Of a stretch of DNA of 64,000 nt, positions 16,650 to 24,338 are shown piece after piece (the stretch's first letter is position 1; each line of letters starts with the position of its first letter). The position numbers were made by a program, and so were the translations under genes. This DNA is from Oscillospiraceae bacterium. Lineage in GTDB: Bacteria > Bacillota_A > Clostridia > Oscillospirales > Oscillospiraceae. The notes beneath the pieces were generated by a model. The model did no database searches, had not been told where the DNA came from, and saw nothing but the letters and a program-made list of their open reading frames with translations. The stretch is from NCBI GenBank assembly GCA_017505505.1, contig JAFVPA010000014.1, positions 1-64,000 of the forward strand, written 5' to 3'.

Positions 16650-18219
16650 AGCTTACCCCCAAAATGGCTTCTGCCGTCATGATGCCGTCCACCGCCGCAG
16701 ACATGATGCCTCCGGCATAACCGGCCCCTTCTCCCGTAGGGTACAAGCCTTCAAGAGAAGACTGGCGGCTTTCATTACGGAGGATACGGACCGGGGACGA
16801 GCTACGGGTCTCCGGGGCCGTCATAACCGCATCGGAAGATGCAAAGCCTTTCAGCTTTCCGTCCAGCTGCGGTAACGCTTCCGCAATGGAGGCGGTAATC
16901 TTTTTAGGAAGCACTTCGTGGAGATCACACCAGTGGACACCGGGGCGGTAAGTAGGCTTCACGACGCCTTCTCCGGTGCTGGGTTTTCCGTTCAGAAAAT
17001 CTCCCACCAGCTGGGCCGGAGCCCGGTAGCTTCCGCTGACCCGGTAAGCGGTTTCTTCAATTTCCCGCTGCCATTTCATGCCGCCCAGAGTCCCCTCATA
17101 AGGGAAGTCGGCGGGATTCACCGTCACCAGCAGGGCCGCATTGGCATTTTCCCCATCCCGGTCGGCGTAGCTCATGCCGTTGGTGACGATGCGGCCTTCC
17201 TCGGAAGCTGCCGCCACCACATGGCCGCCGGGACACATACAGAAGGTGTAGACGGTGGCGTTGTCCAGATGCTGCACCAGCTTGTAATCCGCCGGGGGCA
17301 GCACAGGATCTACCCGCCCGTACTGGCTTTCATCCACCAGAGACTGTTTATGCTCGATGCGCACACCCATGGCAAAGGGTTTCGGCTCCATAGGGATCCC
17401 GGTTTCATCCAGCATCTCGAAGGTATCCCGTGCACTGTGGCCGATGGCCAGCACTGCCGCGTCGCAGGAAATGATCTCTCCGTCAGCAGTCTTCAGCCCA
17501 GTGAGTTTTCCATTTTCCGTACAAAGCCCGGTGACCTGAGTATTAAAGCGGACTTCGCCGCCCAGGTCAATGATCCGCCGGCGCAGATTCTGCACCACCG
17601 TCAGCAGTACATCCGTTCCCACGTGGGGCTTGGCATCGTAGAGGATCTCCTCCCGGGCACCGGCCTTGACGAACTGTTCCAGCACCCAGCCGATCCTGGG
17701 ATTATTGACGCCGGTATTCAGCTTTCCGTCAGAGAAGGTTCCCGCACCGCCTTCGCCAAACTGAACGTTGCTCCGGGTGTCCAGTTCTCCGGTCTCGAAG
17801 AATTTCTGCACCTTTTTATGGCGGCTTTCGGCATCCTCGCCCCGTTCCAGTACCAGAGGCTTCCATCCCGCCATAGCCAGAACCAGGGCCGCAAACATAC
17901 CTGCCGGGCCAAAGCCCACAACAACAGGACGTTTGCCTGTCATAGGGATATTCCTGGGTGCCTTATAGTAAGACACCGGAGCAACACTGGCCCGCTTGCA
18001 GCCGCTGGCGCGCAAGATTTTCTTTTCGTTGCCATCCACCGCCACATCAATGGTATAGATGACCTTGATATCCGGCTTTTTCCGGGCATCCACACTACGG
18101 CGAACGATGCGCAGCTGCCGGATCTTGGAATTGGAAATGCGCAGCATCTGGGCTGCTTCAAACTGGAGCTGGTGCGCGTTATGCTCCGGGGGCAAGGGAA
18201 TGTCCCGTAATCTGATCAT
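16639..18219 (-). CDS. FAD-dependent dehydrogenase (COG2509 family)
   Basis: This 526-residue flavoprotein starts at MIRLRDIPLP after GGAGGAAACCT. An N-terminal domain of about 90 residues (KIRQLRIVRRSVDARKKPDI) precedes the FAD-binding site VVVGFGPAGMFAALVLAMAG, with the family motif SNVQFGEGGAGTFSDGKLNT and a C-terminal YPTGEGAGYAGGIMSAAVDG. It probably reduces an unknown substrate with NAD(P)H. It overlaps the previous gene by ATGA. The pairing of two Rossmann flavoproteins is common in Clostridia. Confidence 0.9.
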   Translation of the reverse strand: MIRLRDIPLPPEHNAHQLQFEAAQMLRISNSKIRQLRIVRRSVDARKKPDIKVIYTIDVAVDGNEKKILRASGCKRASVAPVSYYKAPRNIPMTGKRPVVVGFGPAGMFAALVLAMAGWKPLVLERGEDAESRHKKVQKFFETGELDTRSNVQFGEGGAGTFSDGKLNTGVNNPRIGWVLEQFVKAGAREEILYDAKPHVGTDVLLTVVQNLRRRIIDLGGEVRFNTQVTGLCTENGKLTGLKTADGEIISCDAAVLAIGHSARDTFEMLDETGIPMEPKPFAMGVRIEHKQSLVDESQYGRVDPVLPPADYKLVQHLDNATVYTFCMCPGGHVVAAASEEGRIVTNGMSYADRDGENANAALLVTVNPADFPYEGTLGGMKWQREIEETAYRVSGSYRAPAQLVGDFLNGKPSTGEGVVKPTYRPGVHWCDLHEVLPKKITASIAEALPQLDGKLKGFASSDAVMTAPETRSSSPVRILRNESRQSSLEGLYPTGEGAGYAGGIMSAAVDGIMTAEAILGVSYDR

Positions 18220-19427
18220 AGGTTTCCTCCTGCATGGCCTCCTGCCAAATGGCCGGAGCTCCATGCCCATTGTAAGTTATAGCCGCCGCAGTCGCCGTCG
18301 ATATCCAGCACTTCCCCGCAGGCATACAGGCCGGGGACAATGCGGCTTTCCATGGTCTTATCGTTGAATTCTTTCGTCACGATGCCGCCTGCGGTGACCT
18401 GGGCACTGTCCATACCCATAGGCTCCGTCAGGGAGACATCGAAGGATTTTGTCAGCTTTGCAAGCTGCTTCAGCTCATAATCGGAAAGTTCCGCAATTTG
18501 GCGGTTTGCCCCGATCCCCGCCGCCTGGGTCAATACCCGGCCAAGACGGTTGTGCAGGATTCCTGTCAGCAGCTCTGATGTGGGAAGATTGGTCGTCTTT
18601 CTGCGAAGCAGTTCTTCTTCCAGCGTTTCTTCGCTGAGCTGTGGCAGGAAATCCAGACGGCACAGCCATTCTCCCCCGCCCTGACAGGCATCCCGGGAAA
18701 TTTCGAAAATCACCGGACCAGACAAGCCGTATTCCGTAAACTGCAGTTCTCCGGTGCTTTCGCTGTGAAGCCTGCCGTTATGGAAGATGGCCGCATGACA
18801 ATTGGCCCGGACACCCTTCAGCCCCGTCACACCGTTCCATCCGGATTTCAGCTGGACCAGCGTGGGGCGAAGCTTGGTGCATTTATGTCCCAGAGACCGC
18901 AGCAGCTTGTATCCGGACATGGTTCCGCCCAGCTTTGTTCCAGCGAGACCTCCGCAGGCGATAATGAGCTTGTCACACTCCACGGTTTCCTCTTTGGCTT
19001 CGATACGGAAGCCACCCGCTGTCTTTTTAATCTTTTCCGCTTCAAACCCCAGTTTGACTGTGATATTAGGCTGTTCCAGCGCAAACCGCAGCACATCCAC
19101 CACGGAGTTGGCCTGGTCGGAATAAGGATACACCCGCCCGCTTTCCTCCGCCACGGTGAACAGCCCCAGAGAGCGGAACCAGTCCAGCGCCGCTTCCGGT
19201 CCGAAGTCCCCAATAGCAAACTCCGCAAAGGAAGGTTCATCACCGTGATACCCGCCTTCGGCCGCATGAAGGTTTGTCAGATTGCAGCGGCCATTTCCGG
19301 TGGCCTGCAACTTCCGACCCACCCGGGCCTGGCGCTCCATGAGAATGACCTGTACATTCTTATTACCCGCCGCAGCCAGCGCCGCAGCCATGCCGCTGGC
19401 GCCGCCGCCGATGATTCCGATGACCAT
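18216..19427 (-). CDS. HI0933/YhiN-family flavoprotein (aminoacetone oxidase-like)
   Basis: This 403-residue protein opens with the FAD dinucleotide motif GIIGGGASGMAAALAAA, followed by ERQARVGRKLQATGNGRCNL, the hallmark of the HI0933 family. The C-terminal GLYACGEVLDIDGDCGGYNL closes the FAD site. Annotated relatives are called NAD(P)/FAD-dependent oxidoreductases; the substrate is not known. It is first in a three-gene operon with the next flavoprotein and the CPBP protease, and is divergent from ylmH. Confidence 0.92.
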   Translation of the reverse strand: MVIGIIGGGASGMAAALAAAGNKNVQVILMERQARVGRKLQATGNGRCNLTNLHAAEGGYHGDEPSFAEFAIGDFGPEAALDWFRSLGLFTVAEESGRVYPYSDQANSVVDVLRFALEQPNITVKLGFEAEKIKKTAGGFRIEAKEETVECDKLIIACGGLAGTKLGGTMSGYKLLRSLGHKCTKLRPTLVQLKSGWNGVTGLKGVRANCHAAIFHNGRLHSESTGELQFTEYGLSGPVIFEISRDACQGGGEWLCRLDFLPQLSEETLEEELLRRKTTNLPTSELLTGILHNRLGRVLTQAAGIGANRQIAELSDYELKQLAKLTKSFDVSLTEPMGMDSAQVTAGGIVTKEFNDKTMESRIVPGLYACGEVLDIDGDCGGYNLQWAWSSGHLAGGHAGGNL

Positions 19428-19475
19428 AAGCCGTCCTTTCCGCGTTTTTTCGCATACTTCCCAATTTATTTTACC

Positions 19476-19504
19476 ATTATAGCCTAACTTTCGATTTTAC
19501 ACAA
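19476..19504 (-). promoter_or_regulatory. Promoter of the flavoprotein operon
   Basis: TTGTGT, 17 bases, TATAAT on the minus strand. It lies back to back with the ylmH promoter at 19515-19543, only 10 bases away. Confidence 0.6.
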
Positions 19505-19514
19505 GAAAAACTTC

Positions 19515-19543
19515 TTTTCAGTTTCAAAAAGATGTGCTATAAT
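19515..19543 (+). promoter_or_regulatory. Promoter of ylmH
   Basis: TTTTCA, 17 bases, TGCTATAAT (extended -10). The predicted start near 19550 leaves only about 10 bases before the ATG at 19560. Confidence 0.65.
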
Positions 19544-19559
19544 GCTCTCTGGTGATACA

Positions 19560-20345
19560 ATGGACCGCAATAATATCGAAAAAATCGCCCACACTGGAGA
19601 AGACAGGCTGCTGCTTGCCAAGCTGTGGGACAAAATAAATGCAGGTATGCGAAAAAACATCCCTGCAAACACCCCCTTTCTCTCCCTCCGGGAGATGGAA
19701 ATGGCGAAGTTCCTCTTTGGTGAACCGGAAGGGCTGTACGCCTTCGGCGGCTACGAAGAAGCTGAACGAAAAATGCTCATCTACCTGCCGGAATATCTGG
19801 AGGAATCTTCCCTATTGGAAGAAGACAGCCCCTGTGTATGCCTTCGGGCCGCCTTTTATCAAGGAGACACACCCACCCACCGGGATTTTCTGGGTGCCCT
19901 CATGGGGGCCGGTATTGCCCGGGAAACGGTGGGCGATATCTGTGTTGGCAAAGGAAGCTGTGATTTCTTCGTAACTGCGGAAATCGCACCTTATATCCTG
20001 CAGAATTTCATCTCTGCGGGACGAACGAAGCTGCACCTGCAGCAAATCCCCCTTTCCGAAGCCCATATTCCGGAACCGGAAGTAAAGGAGATCAAAGATA
20101 CCCTGGCCTCCCTGCGCCTGGACAGCATTATTTCCTCGGGCTTTCGCATCGGCCGCTCCCTTGCTGCCCAATATGTCTCCGCAGGAAAAGCCGCTATCGA
20201 CGGCCTTCCCTGTGAAAAACCCGACAAAGCTGTCACCGAAGGAATGAAGATTTCCGTCCGGGGACTGGGAAAGATCAAACTGTATGCCGTAAACGGCAAA
20301 ACAAAAAAAGACAGAATTTCGGTGGTCATCCACCGCTATGTGTGA
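19560..20345 (+). CDS. ylmH: S4-domain RNA-binding protein YlmH
   Basis: This 261-residue protein starts at MDRNNIEKIA; the in-frame ATG at 19542 overlaps the -10 box. The N-terminal YlmH domain includes RDFLGALMGAGIARETVGDI and the C-terminal S4 domain includes RLDSIISSGFRIGRSLAAQY. YlmH binds RNA/ribosomes and helps rescue stalled 50S-peptidyl-tRNA complexes, and lies near division genes in Bacillus. Here it is followed by a DUF896 gene 9 bases later. The ribosome site is weak (GGTGAT), and with the short leader the mRNA is almost leaderless. Confidence 0.9.
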   Translation: MDRNNIEKIAHTGEDRLLLAKLWDKINAGMRKNIPANTPFLSLREMEMAKFLFGEPEGLYAFGGYEEAERKMLIYLPEYLEESSLLEEDSPCVCLRAAFYQGDTPTHRDFLGALMGAGIARETVGDICVGKGSCDFFVTAEIAPYILQNFISAGRTKLHLQQIPLSEAHIPEPEVKEIKDTLASLRLDSIISSGFRIGRSLAAQYVSAGKAAIDGLPCEKPDKAVTEGMKISVRGLGKIKLYAVNGKTKKDRISVVIHRYV

Positions 20346-20354
20346 GGTATTGTT

Positions 20355-20558
20355 ATGAATATGAATGAAGTTATCGCCAGGATCAATGAACTGGCCGCCA
20401 AGAATAAGGCCGAGGGCCTGACCCCCGAAGAACTGGCAGAGCGGGACAAGCTCCGCCGCATCTATATCGATTCCGTCAAGGGCAATCTCATCGGCCAGCT
20501 AGAAAACACCTACATCGTCCGTCCCGACGGTTCCAAGGAAAAGGTCAGACACAAATAA
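20355..20558 (+). CDS. DUF896/YnzC-family small protein
   Basis: A 67-residue protein with the DUF896 pattern IARINELAAKNKAEGLTPEE (residues about 7-26) and ERDKLRRIYIDSVKGNLIGQ. These small helical-hairpin proteins are conserved in Firmicutes, and in Bacillus one member is SOS-linked. It follows ylmH by 9 bases with GAGGTATTGTT as ribosome site, so it is co-transcribed. A GTAGGGCGGG element follows. Confidence 0.92.
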   Translation: MNMNEVIARINELAAKNKAEGLTPEELAERDKLRRIYIDSVKGNLIGQLENTYIVRPDGSKEKVRHK

Positions 20559-20572
20559 GGAAACGGGCATCA

Positions 20573-20647
20573 GTAGGGCGGGCTGCCCTCAGCCCGCCGT
20601 TTTGCATATTCGATGCATTCCGGCGGCTTGAGGGCAACCCGCCCTAC
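20573..20647. repeat. GTAGGGCGGG MITE-like element, 75 bp
   Basis: Ends GTAGGGCGGG and CCCGCCCTAC form terminal inverted repeats, with inner pairs TGCCCTCAGCCCGCC and GGCGGCTTGAGGGCA. It fills the gap between the DUF896 gene and the next promoter, and is related to 15659-15686 and 33331-33444. Confidence 0.8.
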
Positions 20648-20654
20648 TTTGCTC

Positions 20655-20683
20655 TTTTCAAATCAGAAAATTTCTGCTATACT
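20655..20683 (+). promoter_or_regulatory. Promoter of the YgiQ-type gene
   Basis: TTTTCA, 17 bases, TGCTATACT. It starts 8 bases after the MITE-like element. Confidence 0.6.
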
Positions 20684-20713
20684 GAATAAAATATGTTCAT
20701 TTGGAGGTAGGAT

Positions 20714-22639
20714 ATGGCCTTTCTGCCTATCAACAAACAGGAGATGCTGGAACGGGGCTGGGAACGCTGCGATTTCGTCTATGTCATCGGCGATGCTTAC
20801 GTAGACCACCCTTCCTTCGGCCACGCCATCATCAGCCGCATTCTGGAAAGCCATGGCTACAGCGTGGGCATCATCTCCCAGCCCAACTGGAAAGACCCCA
20901 AGTCCATCGATGTGTTCGGACGGCCCCGGCTGGGCTTCCTGGTCAGCGGCGGCAATATGGATTCCATGGTCAACCACTATTCCGTTACCAAACATAAGCG
21001 CAAAACCGATGCCTTCACCCCCGGCGGGGTCATGGGCAAGCGCCCCGACTATGCTACCATCGTCTACTGTAATCTGATCCGCCAGACCTATAAGGATGTG
21101 CCCATCCTCATTGGCGGCATCGAAGCCAGCCTGCGGCGATTGGGCCATTACGATTACTGGTCCGAAAGCATGAAGCGCTCCATTTTGCTGGACTCCCAGG
21201 CTGACATTCTTATGTACGGTATGGGCGAAAAGTCCATCGTGGAGCTTGCGGATGCCCTGAATGCCGGTATGGAAGCCAAAGATATCACTTACATCGACGG
21301 CACCGTTTTTAAAACCACCGAACTGGACGAAAGCCTGCCCACCATCGTTCTGCCCCCCTTCGAGGAACTGAAAGCCAATAAGAAGAAGTACGCAGAAAGC
21401 TTTAAGATCCAGTACGGCAACTGCGACCCCTTCACCGCAAAACGCCTGGCAGAGCCCTACGGCAGGGAATTCGTGGTCCAGAATCCCCCCCAGAAGCCCC
21501 TGACTACGGAAGAAATGGATGCTGTTTATGACCTGCCCTATGAGCGGACCTGGCATCCCAGCTATGCCAAGGCCGGCGGTGTCCCCGCCATTGAAGAGGT
21601 CAAATTCAGTCTGGTCTCCAACCGGGGCTGCTTCGGCGCCTGCTCCTTCTGTGCCCTGACCTTCCACCAGGGCCGCATCATCCAGACCCGCAGCCATGAA
21701 TCCATTCTCAAGGAAGCGGAACTCATGGTGAAGGACAGGGATTTTAAGGGCTACATCCACGACGTCGGCGGTCCTACCGCCAACTTCCGCCACCCCGCCT
21801 GCGAAAAACAACTTACGAAGGGTGCCTGCGGCGGACGGCAGTGTCTGTACCCCACCCCCTGCAAAAACATGCGGGCTGACCATTCCGACTATATCGCCCT
21901 GCTTCGCAAGCTGCGGAAGGTCCCCGGTGTCAAGAAGGTCTTCGTCCGCAGCGGCATCCGCTTCGACTATCTGCTGGCAGATAAAAAGGATACCTTCTTC
22001 AAGGAGCTGGTTCAGTTCCATATTTCCGGTCAGCTGAAGGTGGCCCCGGAGCATGTTTCCGATGCGGTTCTTTCCCGGATGGGCAAGCCCAGGAATGCGG
22101 TTTACAACCAGTTTGTGGATAAATATTTTGCTCTGAACAAGCAGTACGGCATGAACCAGTATCTGGTCCCCTATCTCATGTCCAGCCATCCCGGCTCTAC
22201 ACTAAAGGAAGCCATTGAGCTGGCAGAATACATCCGGGAAATGGGCTACAACCCCGAGCAGGTCCAGGACTTCTACCCCACTCCCTCTACCCTGTCTACG
22301 GTCATGTACTATACGGGGCTTGACCCCCGAACCATGGACCGGGTCTATGTCCCCACGGATCCCCACGAAAAAGCCATGCAGCGGGCCCTGATCCAATACC
22401 GTAACCCCAAGAACTACTATCTGGTCCGGGAAGCACTGCTCACCGCCCACCGGGAGGATCTCATTGGCTCCGGCCCCAAGTGCCTGATCCGTGCCATTCC
22501 CCCAAAAGCTGGCGGCTATACCGCACCCCCACCCAAAGCCTCCGCCAAGGGTAAACCTACGGCAAAAAAAGCACCGTCCAAACCCGCCGCAAAAAAGAAT
22601 CCGGCTCCCCCAAAGGGCAAGCCGAAGAAATCGAGGTAA
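20714..22639 (+). CDS. YgiQ-family radical SAM protein
   Basis: This 641-residue protein has the N-terminal YgiQ domain ([20 protein letters not shown]) and the radical SAM cluster motif [12 protein letters not shown] (Cys-x3-Cys-x2-Cys, about residue 305). It also has the family's Cys-rich segment [21 protein letters not shown] and a basic Pro/Lys-rich tail. It would bind a 4Fe-4S cluster and cleave SAM; the substrate is unknown. The start follows GGAGGTAGGAT. A 34-residue frame follows 4 bases after the stop. Confidence 0.93.
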   Translation: MAFLPINKQEMLERGWERCDFVYVIGDAYVDHPSFGHAIISRILESHGYSVGIISQPNWKDPKSIDVFGRPRLGFLVSGGNMDSMVNHYSVTKHKRKTDAFTPGGVMGKRPDYATIVYCNLIRQTYKDVPILIGGIEASLRRLGHYDYWSESMKRSILLDSQADILMYGMGEKSIVELADALNAGMEAKDITYIDGTVFKTTELDESLPTIVLPPFEELKANKKKYAESFKIQYGNCDPFTAKRLAEPYGREFVVQNPPQKPLTTEEMDAVYDLPYERTWHPSYAKAGGVPAIEEVKFSLVSNRGCFGACSFCALTFHQGRIIQTRSHESILKEAELMVKDRDFKGYIHDVGGPTANFRHPACEKQLTKGACGGRQCLYPTPCKNMRADHSDYIALLRKLRKVPGVKKVFVRSGIRFDYLLADKKDTFFKELVQFHISGQLKVAPEHVSDAVLSRMGKPRNAVYNQFVDKYFALNKQYGMNQYLVPYLMSSHPGSTLKEAIELAEYIREMGYNPEQVQDFYPTPSTLSTVMYYTGLDPRTMDRVYVPTDPHEKAMQRALIQYRNPKNYYLVREALLTAHREDLIGSGPKCLIRAIPPKAGGYTAPPPKASAKGKPTAKKAPSKPAAKKNPAPPKGKPKKSR

Positions 22640-22643
22640 TACT

Positions 22644-22748
22644 ATGAAAATCGACAGCACCTTCAAGCTCGTTCTCGCTCTGATCGCCCTGTTCGTAGGC
22701 TTCTGCCTGCCCGATATCTGGGATTTCATCGCCGGCCTGTTCGGCTGA
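22644..22748 (+). CDS. Small membrane peptide, 34 residues
   Basis: The frame MKIDSTFKLV to AGLFG lies 4 bases after the YgiQ-type gene, with GAGGTAATACT as ribosome site inside that gene's end. Residues 8-33 form one hydrophobic segment with Trp near the end (ALIALFVGFCLPDIWDFIAG). It may be a small membrane protein translated with the gene before it. No family is recognised. Confidence 0.5.
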   Translation: MKIDSTFKLVLALIALFVGFCLPDIWDFIAGLFG

Positions 22749-22844
22749 TATCGCCCCGCAACCCCAAATTGCGCCATAGTTGGTGGCAGCAACCGATACT
22801 TTTTGATACACTTTTGGTGACACAAACCGAAAGGAGCAAAGTAT

Positions 22845-23201
22845 ATGACTGGCAATCAAATCATGACCACCATACTGTTTAACGGAATGCTTCTATTTTT
22901 CTATGGTATTCCGCTCTATCTTGTGTATCTTCTGGTCAAAGCACTGCGCAAGTATTTACGATCCGAAGATGTTCGTAAAGAGAAGGCCGTAATCTGCAAA
23001 TCCTTGGGTGAAGCCCTGAAGGAACACCGCACCCGCTGCCACATGACCCAGGAGTTTGTAGCCGAGCATTTGGGCGTCAGCCGTCAGGCAGTCTCAAAAT
23101 GGGAAATTGGCACCTCAGACCCCAGCACCTCCAACCTTCTGGCCCTGGCCAGGCTCTACGGCATCAACCCGGAAGATCTGCTGCGGCAAGTACAGGAATA
23201 A
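22845..23201 (+). CDS. Membrane-anchored XRE-family regulator
   Basis: This 118-residue protein has an N-terminal membrane segment (ILFNGMLLFFYGIPLYLVYL, residues about 10-29) and a C-terminal HTH_XRE domain (EALKEHRTRCHMTQEFVAEH to VSRQAVSKWEIG). This order, anchor first, is unusual for XRE proteins and suggests a regulator tied to the membrane. The start follows AAAGGAGCAAAGTAT. It converges on the phage-type lysis cassette. Confidence 0.85.
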   Translation: MTGNQIMTTILFNGMLLFFYGIPLYLVYLLVKALRKYLRSEDVRKEKAVICKSLGEALKEHRTRCHMTQEFVAEHLGVSRQAVSKWEIGTSDPSTSNLLALARLYGINPEDLLRQVQE

Positions 23202-23210
23202 AACGAAAAT

Positions 23211-23240
23211 GTCCCTCTGTCCAACCCCGGACAGAGGGAC
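23211..23240. terminator. Bidirectional terminator
   Basis: GTCCCTCTGTCC pairs with GGACAGAGGGAC (12 bp, 6-base loop) between convergent genes. ATTTTCGTTTTA follows on the minus strand and TTCTCATTTA on the plus strand. Confidence 0.85.
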
Positions 23241-23254
23241 TTCTCATTTACCGC

Positions 23255-23443
23255 TCAAACCTTGGCATCCACCAAACCCTCAGCAAGGATGTAGGCCACC
23301 ACATCAGCCCCGGCCATCACCAGAGCCGTTACCTGCGTAACGGTATCCTCCGCCACACCGAAGGCCAGCAGCAGCGGTGTCACAAAAGCCACCACCGCCA
23401 TCCAGAACTTCCGGCTGGTCAGTTTCTTCTTCCAATCGATCAT
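23255..23443 (-). CDS. Phage holin-like protein
   Basis: This 62-residue protein starts MIDWKKKLTS after AAAGGAGGAAACG. A basic N-terminus precedes hydrophobic segments (FWMAVVAFVTPLLLAFG and VTALVMAGADVVAYILA). This matches small phage holins of Firmicutes, which form membrane holes for endolysin release. It is last in the cassette 26687-23255. Confidence 0.8.
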   Translation of the reverse strand: MIDWKKKLTSRKFWMAVVAFVTPLLLAFGVAEDTVTQVTALVMAGADVVAYILAEGLVDAKV

Positions 23444-23454
23444 CGTTTCCTCCT

Positions 23455-23757
23455 TTATGCGATCTCCCATTCCTGCATTTCTGTATGGATATGGTCCACG
23501 AACGAGTTCCCACCCAATGCCTTATAGGCCTCATAGCATTGCACCAGATTCCGGAACTCATATTCCTGCAAACGCTTGTCCTTCACATGGCGGTAATAGA
23601 TCCGGACGATCTCCGAACGCAGCAGGCACCGCTGCCCTTCCCGAATCTGCCGGGTTCCCAGGATCCGCTCCCGGATGGGACGGATCAGCAACGCGCCACA
23701 GGTCAGGATCTGGCAAATATCGCCTGCATGGTCCGCAAGTTTCTGTATGATCTCCAT
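23455..23757 (-). CDS. Phage lysis-cassette protein, holin-associated
   Basis: This 100-residue protein starts MEIIQKLADH after GAGGTGAG. It has a short hydrophobic stretch (ICQILTCGALLIRPI, residues about 14-28) and then a charged region with YYRHVKDKRLQEYEFRNLVQ. It resembles small proteins preceding the holin in clostridial prophages, but I cannot name its family. The position between endolysin and holin supports a role in lysis. Confidence 0.65.
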   Translation of the reverse strand: MEIIQKLADHAGDICQILTCGALLIRPIRERILGTRQIREGQRCLLRSEIVRIYYRHVKDKRLQEYEFRNLVQCYEAYKALGGNSFVDHIHTEMQEWEIA

Positions 23758-23763
23758 GATTTC

Positions 23764-24336
23764 TCACCTCGCTCCCTTCGGGATATCGAAGTGGACATTG
23801 GTAGAATTGATGGCATAAGCATACCGTACCTCCGGCTGCTGCTTCAAAAATACAAGCAGCTCCTTTGCACTGACACCATCGATCCGCAGGTCCACTGCTT
23901 CCCCGTACATATGCTGGGAGTTGGCTACGCCGCCGGAAGCTGCATTATGCTCCCGGCAGCGCAAGCCGCTGACGATATATCCCGGCCGTCCGAAGTGATT
24001 CCTTGCCCGGTCCGCGATCTCCACAGCCGTCCGCTGCATCTTGGCCGGGCGGCCATTACAGTACCGCCCGCCGCATTTACAGTCAAATTCCTCTGCGGAA
24101 AACCATCGGATACCCGTCCACCAGCTTTCCTGCCGGACAGGCCCGATCCCACTTCCGATAATCTCCCGGATCTTCGCTTCCGTTTCCCCTCCGAAGACAC
24201 CGTCCGCATCCAGACCGTAGTCTTCCTGAAAGGCCTTGGCCGCCGCTTCACATTTCGGCCCCCACCGGCCATCAATTTCCCTTTGAGGATAGTACCCCAG
24301 GAAAGCCAGCAGACATTGCTTCTGTGAGACCGTCAT
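23764..24336 (-). CDS. Phage-type endolysin, peptidase M15 with peptidoglycan-binding domain
   Basis: This 190-residue protein has an N-terminal peptidoglycan-binding module (GRWGPKCEAAAKAFQEDYGL, residues about 23-42). A C-terminal M15_3 peptidase domain carries the zinc motif in SGLRCREHNAASGGVANSQH and AVDLRI, with the final His in VHFDI. It would cut D-Ala-containing peptide stems of peptidoglycan. It starts 2 bases upstream of the end of the preceding gene's region (weak GGATCTGAG site), so it is coupled to the baseplate protein. No signal peptide is seen, so the holins must export it. Confidence 0.9.
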   Translation of the reverse strand: MTVSQKQCLLAFLGYYPQREIDGRWGPKCEAAAKAFQEDYGLDADGVFGGETEAKIREIIGSGIGPVRQESWWTGIRWFSAEEFDCKCGGRYCNGRPAKMQRTAVEIADRARNHFGRPGYIVSGLRCREHNAASGGVANSQHMYGEAVDLRIDGVSAKELLVFLKQQPEVRYAYAINSTNVHFDIPKGAR

Positions 24337-24338
24337 TC